Shown: piece after piece, positions 20,463 to 30,489 of the stretch | How positions within the stretch are numbered: position 1 is the stretch's first letter | Layout: each line of letters starts with the position of its first letter | From: Neopestalotiopsis rosae | Taxonomy: Eukaryota > Ascomycota > Sordariomycetes > Amphisphaeriales > Sporocadaceae | Assembly: GCA_023078685.1 (NCBI GenBank) | Contig: JALGAS010000002.1 | Location: 2,852,001-2,916,000, forward strand | Direction: 5' to 3' | DNA: 64,000 bases | Notes under the pieces: generated by a model | What the model saw: only the letters and a program-made list of their open reading frames with translations | Told to the model about the DNA's origin: nothing | The model's database searches: none | Position numbers and translations under genes: made by a program

Positions 20463-21104
20463 ATGCCTTCTTTCAAGAGCACTCTCTTTTCACTGGCCAC
20501 TCTGGCGGCTACCGTGACCGCATTCCCGGCTTCCACCAGCGCCAACCCGGCCGACGTGAAGAATCCACGGGCACTGGGAATCAACTGCCGGGGCTCGGGC
20601 CTGTGCGATCTTGCCACCATCGAGAACAACTCGGGCGTGCGGATCTTGCAGCTGTGGCATGACGTCCTGGCGGCCACGGACAAGGACCCCAATACGGTCT
20701 ACAACAGCGGCGACCACATAGTGTGCGTGGGCACCAGCGTCTCCATCACCGTGGGGGCGAGCGCCAGCGCAGAAGTCGAGGGCATTGGCGGCGAGATCAG
20801 CCTCGAGACGTCAGGCTCGCTCGGCACCGGCGGCGTCTGCCTATTCCCTCAGGGCGCCTCTCTCACCCTGGCGCAGATCCGCGAGCTCGTCGACGCCATC
20901 GGCGATCACGGCTGCGCGACCTGCGGCTCCGTCCCGATCCACTTTGTCGATCAGGGCAGCAACGACCCGTCGTCCGGGATCTTGACCTCCAACTACGTTG
21001 GAAACCCGTACTGTAAGTTTTAATGAGAGCCACAATGTCGCTACCACATACTGATAGCTTTGTTTCCAGGCGGTGGCAACTGCATCTCCCAAGTTGGTTC
21101 TTAA
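20463..21104 (+). CDS. Secreted KP4-type killer-toxin-like protein
   Basis: Two exons, 20463-21012 and 21070-21104 (57-nt intron, phase 1), about 194 aa. ATG 20463 begins a clear signal peptide; an in-frame ATG at 20343 would bury it. The mature part opens with LGINCRGSGLC, typical of KP4-domain proteins, and later has HGCATCGSVPIHF and GILTSNYVG, the expected closing blocks. The last exon adds GGNCISQVGS, giving eight cysteines in the mature chain, suited to four disulfides. Known KP4 proteins block calcium uptake in sensitive fungi; ascomycete homologues may act in fungal competition or on plants. The segment between the blocks is Ser/Gly/Ala-rich (VGASASAEVEGIGG). Target and activity here are not known. 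Confidence 0.8.
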
Positions 21105-21464
21105 ATGACCCGGATGCAAGAAAGTTCAAGATACAGGAGACGTTACGACTGCCACTATGTTGTGCTTAGATCATAGGATATCTAGAAGTTGTGTTTGGAA
21201 AAAAAGCGTCCTAGTATTTCAGCATGCAGGGAGGGCGGTTACGCAACATCAGCCACTCGTTGTTTCAACTTAATCGCCCGACGTCAATACACGATAGAAA
21301 AAAAAGTCTAACGCGTTGTTGTTCTTGCTTAACAATATACAGTCTCTTCTAGAAGTTGTCTCTCCAAACTCAACCCACTGTACCAGTCGTTTTAGTGAAA
21401 CCTTCGACAAGGAGATGAGAAATTGTGATATATCAATAAAAGCTATCTAATCATCAGAGAACAG
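21105..21464. other. Convergent spacer
   Basis: 360 bases between converging genes; A/T-rich, no gene or repeat seen. Confidence 0.5.
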
Positions 21465-22480
21465 TTAGTCAGATGACCAGACAGTTCTGTTCTCTTGGAC
21501 AAATTCCTCGAAGCTTTTCGGAGGATGGCCCGTGACGCTTTCAATGGCATTACTGGTCGCCATCTCGGAGTTCCTAGAGGCTGAGAGCTCTAGATGAGTC
21601 AGGAATCGAGCAAAGTAATCTGACAGACCAGCTTGGACCAAGCCTTGAATGCGGCCCTCTTCGTCAAGCTTCACATGCTCAATTTTGCGACCAAGCACCT
21701 TCGAGAGTTTCTCGGCGATCTGTAAAACATTTGGTGTTAGTACAACTTTGGAAGGAAAAGAAAATTAGGTGTGGGAATGTGTCATCGTACCAGATCGTAA
21801 GTCAAGTTCTCGGGTCCAAGCACCTTGAAGTCACAATTATAAGATTTTTCCACCGTTAAAGCGTGAAAGGCCACGTCGGCAATATCATCTGCGCTGACAA
21901 AGGGGATCTTTCCGTCTTGAGTAGCAGTAAAAATCTTGTTGTGTGTGTTGATAGTAAACGCGCTACCCGGCTCGAGTAGATTCTCTGAAATAGAAGAGTG
22001 CTGTTAGCAATCAAGAACCTTTCCATTTGTCAAAAACAAGGATTCCCATTCATGCTCACCCATAAACCAAGAGGGCCGGAGCACACAATAGTCGACGCCA
22101 GACTTGATAAAATGTTCCCAAACTCTGCCCATACCGTCTTTGCCAATCGCCGCGGACATTCCAGCGCACAACACGAATCGCTTGACACCGTGCTTCTTGG
22201 CGGCAAAATCCACAAACTTGTTCATGGAAACCCAAGGCTCGCTGATCCGGGGTTCCATCAAGTAAACAGCTTCAATTTGCGCATCGTGGCGGAATGGCTC
22301 GGTCCAGGTCGACTCGTCTCCCATATCGAATTTCACACGAGTTTGCTGACTGTCGTGCGATTCCGTATGAGCAGGAGGACCTTGGCGAGAACCTAAAAAG
22401 AAGGGTTTCTGGTTAGCGGCTAGCAGCGCCGCAATGCGTGTGGCTGTCTTGCCGCTACCGCCTGTCAAGAGGATCGTCAT
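21465..22480 (-). CDS. NmrA/EasG-like NAD(P)-dependent oxidoreductase
   Basis: Three exons: 22060-22480, 21791-21984 and 21465-21719; introns 75 and 71 nt; about 289 aa. It starts [20 protein letters not shown], a Rossmann dinucleotide site (GGSGKT) as found in the ergot-alkaloid EasG/festuclavine dehydrogenase-like branch of NmrA proteins. Other family blocks: MDESTW-like [26 protein letters not shown], which joins ENLLE across intron 1, [17 protein letters not shown] and LGPENLTYD, which joins [12 protein letters not shown] across intron 2. The reaction is probably reduction of a small molecule with NAD(P)H. Most members of this branch have nothing to do with ergot alkaloids, and no other ergot gene lies here, so a specific substrate should not be assumed. 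Confidence 0.85.
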
Positions 22481-24765
22481 GTTGAGTGAAGTATGTACTT
22501 GTTGATTGTAAAGTTTAAATGGCGAATCTGTTTCTAGCATGGCAATATGTAGAAATGATCGAGGGTAGACGGAGTATAAATATAGTAGTGGTAGTATATT
22601 GACAACGATATCCTTGTACTGCGCCTTGACTAGCATGAACATCATTTGAAATCAATGGACTGGTAAGTCACAATATCATCGGAGAAAAGTTAGTTCCTCT
22701 GTGTCAGCTCAGCCCTACAGTATTATGCTTAACTGGTCATCCGCCGATCAAACCCGAGGCGATCCGAGATACTATAATTGTGCCAAAAGACGCGGCCGGC
22801 CGTCGGATCGTGGGCGGAGTTAAGACTAGAAGCCTCGGAGCTCTGTCGGCCGAGCCAATCCGACGCTAACGTATACTCCGTAATGATCACTAGTGAGCCG
22901 CTTAGTTCTATATCAAGCCAAGACATAATAACATGGTATTTCCCACTGACCTACACAATATTAGATTTCACATACCGGCGGAATCCCATTGATGGACCAT
23001 TCGTTAACACCCAGACATCAATAGATTCGTGAGTCGTTCTTTGCATCCAACTTCTGCTTATTGATTTTATATCGGGCGACAGACTCCGCGACTCTTCCCT
23101 CGAGGAGGCCTTGGGCAAGACTATAAAAGCTGAGATATGGCTGGATCATGCTGTAACATGCGTCGACTTCAATAAAACATAGCCCATTCAATCAAAGAAC
23201 GCGGCTTAGCTGTATGGTGAACGGCAGATTGATGCGCCACCTGTGGCTGGTGCATTGTGGCACCCTTCGGTTGACACTCGGGAAGGGTGATCAAGTCTGT
23301 TTGTTTGAATATTATTTTCTCAGAAGTAGACGATCTTTAATTCTGCTCTCTATTTTGGCTTCTGGTCGTAACACAAATCTTGCATGTAAATTGTGATAAT
23401 TTTTGTGGATGCAACAAGTTATTGGAAAACAGTGAAAGCGGCGCTCGCTGGGTGAAATAAAAGTGATTGTGGCTCAACTCTGCGCTTATCGAAGTATACA
23501 GCCGAACAACATTGTCATAAGAGCCGGCATCAATATCGTTGTTGGTTTGGATGATGGTGGCTCCGACCGCAAGATTGTTTGCCACGAGACAAGCCACGAA
23601 CGCCGCGCCGTTGCCACGCGTACAACTTCCAGGCATACGAAAGCTTATGTGCCCTGGCTCTAATGCGGCATCACTCAGCATTCACTTGTATCGTAAGTTA
23701 GAAAAGATCTGAAAAGTTCTTGATGTGGAGCGAAAATGTGTGTTATTTATCTCAATACCTGATAAGACACCGTAGACATTAACCTTAAAAAGTACATTAA
23801 CACCAACCCGAGCATCGACTTCCAGCAGCCGTGCACCTTAATGCCGTCATCATATGTGCTATCTGCAGCCACTGGCATATCTGTGCCTCGAGATATCACG
23901 AACTGCACGGCTAATTGGATAGGAATCATTGTAGCTTGCGGCAAGTTTGTGATATCGATTAGCATGAATTCAAGCATCATCGTTGCCTTGCCTCCCGTCA
24001 CCACAAATCGTGTTATAACTTGACCTTAAGCTGAAGTCTTTCACCATTTATCTTCATACCGAGAGGAAATTACTTGTTCGACTACATTCTAGGCTTCCTG
24101 TTCCATAACCACTGCATACATCTTTCTCAAGCTACTCACATAGCTACGGGCGGATACTCGATCAATCAATCAGACACTGCATCCACCATGAGTTGTCCTA
24201 TTCTGAAAGTCTCCCGCAAGCTATGAAGAGCATTCCATCCAATATCATGGCCTAAATCATCTGTAGTGCCAGCAGCAGCACTCATTTCCTGTTGCATCCA
24301 TGCAAGATATTGACCAGCAAAGGGCCACCACCCGTTTTTGAACCCGCCGATCGGATCAATCTTCGACAACCAAAGGATCAGGAGATCACCACACGGACTT
24401 GTGGCCTGACCGAATGATGCTTTTAAGATTAGGTTCAATAACAACATGAAGCCTCGTCCGAAGTACCTCGATGCTGTCATTGTCAAATACAGCAATAAGT
24501 GGGCCGCGTCCCCAATGTATCTGACCATTCAACATTTGTAGGATGCAAACGACTTGATCAAGCACAAATATAATGGTCATGCATTTCAACAAGTGTGCAA
24601 TCGGACAAAGTAGCTGGCCTCTTCGAGCATGGATATTAAAATGGGCGTTTCCCCTCATTCCCGCGATGTTCTTTCCTTTTCTCTTTACTCGCCAAATCCA
24701 CCACATTCTTCTCCATCAGAAATGCACCTTCAACATCTGCTGTCTCTCTTTGATCTACAATTACG
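22481..24765. other. Gene-poor region with coding-like fragments
   Basis: Over 2 kb. Apart from minus-strand fragments at about 23400-24004 (listed separately), overlapping frames at 24166-24706 (minus) look partly coding but show no family I recognise. Confidence 0.35.
23400..24004 (-). pseudogene. Possible decayed or intron-split unknown gene
   Basis: Two minus-strand stretches have coding-like composition: about 23830-24004 (ATMIPIQLAVQFVISRGTD, then STYDDGIKVHGCW) and about 23460-23680 (MPGSCTRGNGAAFVACLVAN, then NNDIDAGSYDNVVRLY). They could be exons of one small protein with a few Cys, but I could not find a satisfactory pair of splice sites, start or end. I do not recognise the family. 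Confidence 0.25.
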
Positions 24766-25242
24766 ATGAGACTCCATTCTATTATAACTGCTCTCGCGGT
24801 AATCGCCGCCGTATTCATGGCAGGCGTCGACGCAGCGCCACCGCCCCCCGGACTACCACCACCCCCCATTTGGCCACCACAGCAACACCCCCCAGCAGTA
24901 AACAAGACGGCCAAGTGTCGATGGACGCACAAGGGGCTCATTCACTATGCGTTTTTGATACACGACATCAACAACTGGGTCAACGACAACGGGACTACGC
25001 TCGCCTTTCAGCTCAAAGGCTGCTCTCGCTTCCTCTTCTCTGATTTCAAATACCTGGACGACCGCGACCTTAATCCCCTGGGGGCGCGTGCCAGGTTCCT
25101 CCTCCCCATCATCTTCAGGGGAGGCTGCGTGGAGCGTGCGATTGTGTCGGCGGGCGGACCAGTGGTCAATTGCACCTACCACAACAACGACGATTGGCAT
25201 TGGACTCGCGGGCTACGTTTCTGGATGGGAGAAGCTGCGTGA
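24766..25242 (+). CDS. Small secreted protein, Pro-rich then four Cys
   Basis: Single exon of 158 aa. A strong signal peptide (hydrophobic residues 5-20, likely cleavage after GVDA) is followed by a Pro-rich spacer (APPPPGLPPPPIWPPQQ) and a compact domain with four cysteines (AKC, KGC, GGC, VNC), three N-glycosylation sequons and several aromatic residues; it ends WTRGLRFWMGEAA. The four Cys fit two disulfides. I do not recognise the family. Size, secretion and cysteines are effector-like, but this is only a class description. Confidence 0.7.
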   Translation: MRLHSIITALAVIAAVFMAGVDAAPPPPGLPPPPIWPPQQHPPAVNKTAKCRWTHKGLIHYAFLIHDINNWVNDNGTTLAFQLKGCSRFLFSDFKYLDDRDLNPLGARARFLLPIIFRGGCVERAIVSAGGPVVNCTYHNNDDWHWTRGLRFWMGEAA

Positions 25243-26176
25243 CGGCGCTGCATTGATGGAAATTCTGTTATAGGAGTTGTTTAATATCCGCGGAAGCACT
25301 CTCTAGGTAGACACTTTATCTACGCCGATGGAGAAAGCCTGCGAAACTGGGACGGAGGGCGGGAGATTTTACTTGCAATAATCCATGATATTACACTAGT
25401 ATAATGCTTCTCTGCATTTATGCCGTCCAAGACTGGAGGTTTCGCCATCAAAGTACGGTAAACCCTCTTATCAACTGTTTCCCAGCAACACATCTGTGCA
25501 CTTATCAGCAGCTTTATGATGTCTAAAGTGATCATGAATGGGTAATCTAGGGTTTCTTTATATTTTGCTCAATGTAGTATGACCTGGCCAGACCTTTTCC
25601 CCCCAAGATGAGATTATACAATCGCAGACACGACGAGCGTGGCTGGTTGCCATCCGTTGCCTCCATGTAGTCTACATTCAGTCTGAAATCCCTCGCACTT
25701 TATCATCTGTAAGCTTCGCACCGTATAGCTATATGTGATGCCATTTTTGATAGTAGCATTTAATCTCGTTGCATAACCATTGCATAACCGTTGCCATGGC
25801 TGTCCACGCGATACAGCCTGCTAGGGTATCCTCGCCTCTTTTCGGCCAGCGGCAGATCCACAAGGGTAGTCAGCGGGATGGTTCCGGCGGCCGGCTCTTT
25901 CAAATGATGGTAATAGGAACAGTCCAATTCAACGACGAATAGTTTCTTAACATAATTTCAGTCAGAGCAGCAATACCTAATGATGTGGGCACCAGAATTC
26001 AGGCCCATCACAGAACACAACACACAGCATATTTTAATGCGGTGAGCTCACTTATTGTTATGGAACTTGGGCCTTTGGTATGTATAAATAATGATTCGGG
26101 ACAACAATGAAATATAATTGAATTTAAACTTAAGCATACGCAGCAATTCTGCTTTAGACCTTTATCAATTTGCCCC
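25243..26176. other. Convergent spacer
   Basis: About 930 bases between converging genes, A/T-rich, no gene or repeat seen. Confidence 0.45.
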
Positions 26177-26247
26177 CTACCTATCGGGCAGAGTCATTTC
26201 CCAGAGTTTCTCATCGTCACGCAGATCTGCGATGCGGTAGTACACAT

Positions 26248-27474
26248 CTACATATCAGTTATCCTCGGACAGTTCTCGACAGGCGGCTGACCGTACAGAA
26301 GCTTGCCCCCGCGGAAGCTCCGTTCGACAGCCATCTTGGCTGTCGCTCGCATCTCGGCCTCGTACGCTTTGACACTGGCCAACGAGATACCTCGGTCGCC
26401 AGTCAGGGTCTTGGTCAGCGCGACGGCGTCCTTGACCGCCGTCGCAGCGCCGACGCCCCCGGCGGGCGACATGACGTGGATGGCGTCGCCAACGAGGGTT
26501 ACGTACGGGGACGACTCCCACTCCGACAGGGGTAAAGATGAGGAGATGATGCGCAGCTTGGTGGCGAAAGACTCATCCTGAAGCTCGATGAGGCACCGGA
26601 TTGAATCATGCCATTCGCCCGTGAGTAATGTGGCCAGCTGTTTGGGCGTGTTGGAATCGTACGTATGGGAAACTAGTGGTTCGGTGAACCCGAGTAATTT
26701 GGAGGGAATTAGCATGGACCAGTACATGTAGTCCTCTGGCAGATCAGGATGACTAGAACTCCGCTGAGGGAAATGTAGACGCTCGACGAACATGCTGATG
26801 GGAAGCTCCGAGTCGAAGATGATTTGTTGAATCGCTGGTGCCACATCCCTAATGACATTCAAGCCTCGTTGAAGGCCGGGATTGAGCTTGTTCAGTAGCT
26901 CGGGTGTCAGGTAGGTGCGCCCATAGAGGCAGATGCCTTGAGCGTCGAAAATCTCATGTTGGGGCACGAGTTGCTTGCGGATAGATGAATGATTTCCATC
27001 AGCACCAACCAGGAGCGTCCCCGAGACGGAACTTCCGTCGCTGAAGCAGACGGTGACGGGGGATGAACTTGTCTCGTCGACCTTGTAATTGACAGCCCTC
27101 TTGCCCCAGTGAATACAGTCTTCAAGCCCGCTGAGGAGTACTTTGCGCATGAATCCACGGTCAACCGTGTATGGCTTGGGGCCCCGAAGAGCACGCCTGG
27201 CAGTGGGTTGACCACTAATAGCGTTCACTGCCGTCTCAACCATGACCGTCTCGGCCGAGGTGGCCGCGAACTCATGGAACACCTCTGGGGCAACGAGATA
27301 CTGCAAATCAGGGACTGTATCTGGGAACACTTTGATTCGATAGCCCTGTGCACGGGCATTGCTGTCCGCGTCTGCTTCGAAGATGGTGAAGTCAATCCCA
27401 TGCTTCTTGAGGCCTTGTGCTAAGGCTAGGCCACCTAGTCCGGCGCCGACGATAATGACATGATCACCTGTCAT
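26248..27474 (-). CDS. FAD-dependent monooxygenase (PHBH-like)
   Basis: One open exon of 408 codons from ATG 27474. The N-terminal dinucleotide fold is VIIVGAGLGGLALAQGL with the acidic end of strand 2 at FTIFEAD; the second FAD motif is VTLVGDAIHVMSPAGGVGA near residue 330, followed by VKDAVALTKTL; DG-type motif LLVGADGNHSSIRKQL is near residue 160. These are the marks of a class A flavin monooxygenase that hydroxylates or epoxidises an aromatic or polyketide-like substrate with NAD(P)H. The 3' end is uncertain: a 44-nt GT..AG segment (26248-26291) would, if spliced, replace the last 14 residues by a well-formed tail ending LRDDEKLWEMTLPDR with stop at 26177. Confidence 0.87.
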   Translation of the reverse strand: MTGDHVIIVGAGLGGLALAQGLKKHGIDFTIFEADADSNARAQGYRIKVFPDTVPDLQYLVAPEVFHEFAATSAETVMVETAVNAISGQPTARRALRGPKPYTVDRGFMRKVLLSGLEDCIHWGKRAVNYKVDETSSSPVTVCFSDGSSVSGTLLVGADGNHSSIRKQLVPQHEIFDAQGICLYGRTYLTPELLNKLNPGLQRGLNVIRDVAPAIQQIIFDSELPISMFVERLHFPQRSSSHPDLPEDYMYWSMLIPSKLLGFTEPLVSHTYDSNTPKQLATLLTGEWHDSIRCLIELQDESFATKLRIISSSLPLSEWESSPYVTLVGDAIHVMSPAGGVGAATAVKDAVALTKTLTGDRGISLASVKAYEAEMRATAKMAVERSFRGGKLLYGQPPVENCPRITDM

Positions 27475-27886
27475 GATGGGCTTGATTACTGAGGGTGAAC
27501 AAAAAGGCGAAGGAGGCGTGGATTATGTTCAGATGCTTTGACAGATTGAGGATTTTGAGTGAGATTTTGTCCATAAAGGCCTACCATCGCTCCTCTTTGA
27601 CCTGTCCAATTAGGCCCTCATTTCATGCTGCGCCTCAGTCCTACAGACACCAGTCTGATCACCAACCAACGTCTCTCTAGTGAGGGGCCATCTTCTCCGC
27701 TTGTACCATAGAGGACGAAGCCAACGGAAATATTGAGGTAGAAATCGTAAAAACGGCCTTGCAAGACTTGGCTGATTTCTCCCCCTTGTCCAGCATGAAG
27801 GCAATGCAAGGGGAGTGTTGGTCGGAGAAGGGAGAGTAATGCTGCTTAAGCTACCCCGAAATAGTTATCGCTTCTAACCCATATGA
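27475..27886. other. Spacer upstream of the FAD monooxygenase
   Basis: About 410 bases, promoter side of the monooxygenase; ends at the foldback element target site. Confidence 0.45.
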
Positions 27887-27892
27887 CTAGCG
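27887..27892. repeat. Left target-site duplication of the foldback element
   Basis: CTAGCG here is repeated at 28569-28574, directly outside the inverted termini. Confidence 0.6.
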
Positions 27893-28568
27893 TAAGGTGC
27901 TACATTAGTCAAGTCCGACTTTTCAAAAAAATTTGGAATTTGAAATTTGAAATTTGAAATTTGAAATTGCTGGCTTACGTAAGCGAAAATGCCAAGTGGT
28001 CGTATAGCCCTTTTCCATAAAAGAAAAATATATCAAATGGATCTCCGACCAATTCTCATCCAAGCCGTCCATACGGCTTAATATTTTGAATTTTCTTTCG
28101 TCGGGAATATGCGTACGAAAATGGTGTCTTTTTGTATTTGAATTCGTGAAATGAATTCGGACATCATATTACGGTGTCCGAATTATTCGTGCTATAGCAC
28201 TTACAGCATTATACTACCTAGGTACCTACCTACCCACTACGCTACACTTATGGCGCTGCACCCACTGCGATGCACCCACTGCGATGCACCCACTGCGATG
28301 CACCCACTGCGATGCACCCACTGCCATCACACCAACCGTAAAAAGCCACCATTTTCGTACGCGAATTCCCAACGATTAAAAATTTGAATAAATAATTTGT
28401 ATATAGTACTTGGATGAGAATTGATTGAAGATTCTTTTGGCATATTACATTTGCATTCAAAAGGGCTATATACGGCGGTGTTCTACTTTCTCTAAGTGGT
28501 AGTATCATGGGACCTTGCAAAATTGTACCCAAGATTGAAAAGTCGGACTTGACTAATGGTGCACCATA
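27893..28568. mobile_element. Foldback/MITE-type non-coding DNA transposon, 676 bp
   Basis: Termini are inverted repeats of about 34 bases: left starts TAAGGTGCTACATTAGTC, right reads inward TATGGTGCACCATTAGTC, and both continue AAGTCCGACTTTTCAA. The inversion continues through arms of about 240-300 bases; perfect internal blocks are 28050-28064 with 28409-28423 (15 bases) and 28111-28126 with 28347-28362 (16 bases). CTAGCG flanks both ends as a 6-bp target duplication. The left arm also has a tandem GAAATTT run (about 27935-27968), and the loop holds a 14-bp tandem repeat. No transposase frame is present, so it depends on an enzyme encoded elsewhere. The superfamily is not certain; if the true duplication were only TA, it would be a Tc1/mariner-like element. 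Confidence 0.85.
28261..28330 (+). repeat. 14-bp tandem repeat in the element loop
   Basis: Four perfect copies of CCCACTGCGATGCA (28261-28316) and a degenerate fifth (to about 28330), in the non-inverted centre of the foldback element. Confidence 0.9.
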
Positions 28569-28574
28569 CTAGCG
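28569..28574. repeat. Right target-site duplication
   Basis: CTAGCG, matching 27887-27892. Confidence 0.6.
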
Positions 28575-29716
28575 CCCTTCTGCAGCCCCCGTACAGCGCC
28601 TTTTAGCACAATCCTAAACATCTCGCCAAGAAAAAGAAAAATGAAGAGAAAAAGCTATACTCTTGGATAGTCCATTTAATTCTAGAGAGTATCCTTCAAT
28701 AATACCACTGTCACTGGGAAGTGAGTCTCATTACTTTGTATGGTCTCCTCGAGCCGACAGCCTCTTATTGACCATGACTCGAGTACTGCTTTCATTTGGC
28801 CCCTAAAATTTGTCAATGCATTTACACCTTACACAAGGTCGGGAGACTGGACCACAAACTTCATGCAATAGATGTCCTGTCATTTACTTTACGGGGCTCT
28901 GAAAAGGTCCAATCAGAAGGAGACCCGCGAATTATATGGTTTGCTGGTAGCCGAAAGAGCGGCCCTAATCCCGTCACCTATGGACCCGAAGAGGACTATC
29001 CTCTGACTTATCAGCATCCATAATGCCTCACACACCGGGCGCGCTACTGGGAGGCTGTCAATTACTACTCTATCAGAAAGCTTCTGCTCGGGATCGGGTT
29101 GTGGGATGAAATGGCCGAAATCACGAAATCCGATCGTTCCCAGAGCCTATCTCACGAGAGATTCCGGGCGAGAGCTCATGCCATCGAGTCGCACACCTCG
29201 GCGTCTACATGGAGACACGCTCATGATGTTGAGAAGAAGAACGAAGGCTCAGAAAGTGCAAGAGGAATAGTATATACGGTATTCAAGAATCTGGTAATGG
29301 GTAGGATATCAATCACGGATTGACCAGTTATGCGTCTGCTTTCGGTAAAGTTTTACGAGGGTTAGTATGAATTCTGAAGTGAAAGAGATAGCTTTCAAGA
29401 GACTTCAGGCTCCACGAGATCTTATACGTGCTAATAATCGACTGGAAGTCATGTCAAACAGGAGATTCTTGAAAGCTGCACTCAAGCTGGTCAAGATAAT
29501 ACATAGAAGTTTGAACGGATATAAATGCTTGTCACGAAGTTACGCAGCAAAGAACAAAGAAATTCCTTGAACAAATACCCTTCCCAGGGTCAGTCTCTGG
29601 TTGCCTGGTCCTGAAAAAGCATCACAACCAGCCACCCAGATCTTTGGTCGCGTACCACCACAAACGCGCGGTTGCTTGGGTAGGAACAGGTAACATCTTT
29701 TCCAAGACATATAAGA
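28575..29716. other. Gene-poor spacer
   Basis: Short frames without motifs; no gene supported. Confidence 0.4.
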
Positions 29717-29965
29717 TCAAAGAAGCAAACTACTCTCGCCTTCGGGCATTAGAAAGGCGTAGTGGTCGAATGGCAGAAAGTCAAAGATAACCTCTTCAAG
29801 CTTGAAGACCTCGCGTTCAAATCTCAAAGAATTAAAACTCGAAGATTTCTTTTTTCGCACCAGGCAGAAACTGCAAGTTATGGTCAAGTAGGGACCCTTC
29901 CTGAGCGCCCGCTGACACGATTCGCAATATAAGCTGTCGTGGATAGGTTTTGAGCATGAACCCAT
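29717..29965 (-). CDS. Candidate small zinc-ribbon-like protein, 82 aa
   Basis: From ATG 29965, a short frame carries two CxxC knuckles, CESC and CSFC, 13 residues apart (CESCQRALRKG then YLTITCSFC), followed by a basic RKKKSSS and an acidic/hydrophobic tail. The spacing fits a zinc ribbon. There is no other support: no known family, no intron, small size, isolated position. It might be a relic or chance frame. Confidence 0.3.
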   Translation of the reverse strand: MGSCSKPIHDSLYCESCQRALRKGPYLTITCSFCLVRKKKSSSFNSLRFEREVFKLEEVIFDFLPFDHYAFLMPEGESSLLL

Positions 29966-30489
29966 ATTTGTCCGGTTGTCGCTCACTAAATGCACAAACC
30001 AGGATTACCGTTAGATTCCATCCTTAAGTACTCGTACACGCATGACTTGCAATCTGAGGTAGTCGGTGTTAGTTGGACCTAAAGATCATGAAAAGACCTC
30101 ACTCACACTTGAGATCCAACCTTTTACAAAACAGCATGGTTTAGGTGATAATGCCATGTTACACCTGATAAGCAGGTATACCGTCAACGTACCCATACCC
30201 CAGGAGCGGACAGATGCGGCCGCCTGCCTCTTCTTGTTTGCAGCTGCATGCGCGTGGCACAGTTCCAACCTAGCCACTGTTGGTTCCGTTGGCTGTGGGA
30301 AACTTGACCGATACGACTTCATGGACAATTTCCAATTCCAAATCTTTCCACATTGCGTCTTTTCCAGTATCTGTACTTGTCGCATGAGCACGCCTGAATT
30401 GTATTTCTCTTGTTACATGGATTATTTTCCACGATCAGGTCATTTCCTGCAATAACGCAGCTTTACACATCGTCGCAAATCTGCATCAA
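29966..30489. other. Spacer upstream of the P450
   Basis: About 520 bases; a 129-codon frame (30066-30455, plus) ends just before the P450 start and lacks motif support, so I treat this as promoter/leader. Confidence 0.4.

Noticed and set aside
28261..28330. Short regular repeats as a CRISPR array
   Set aside because: The copies are contiguous without spacers, and the context is a eukaryotic transposon.
29740..29830. tRNA-like stretch with GTAGTGGTCGAATGGC and GTTCAAATC boxes
   Set aside because: The T-stem and acceptor stem do not pair, so no cloverleaf forms.
30066..30455. 129-codon plus frame just before the P450
   Set aside because: Sits in the promoter/leader, no motif, opposite frame of similar length also open.
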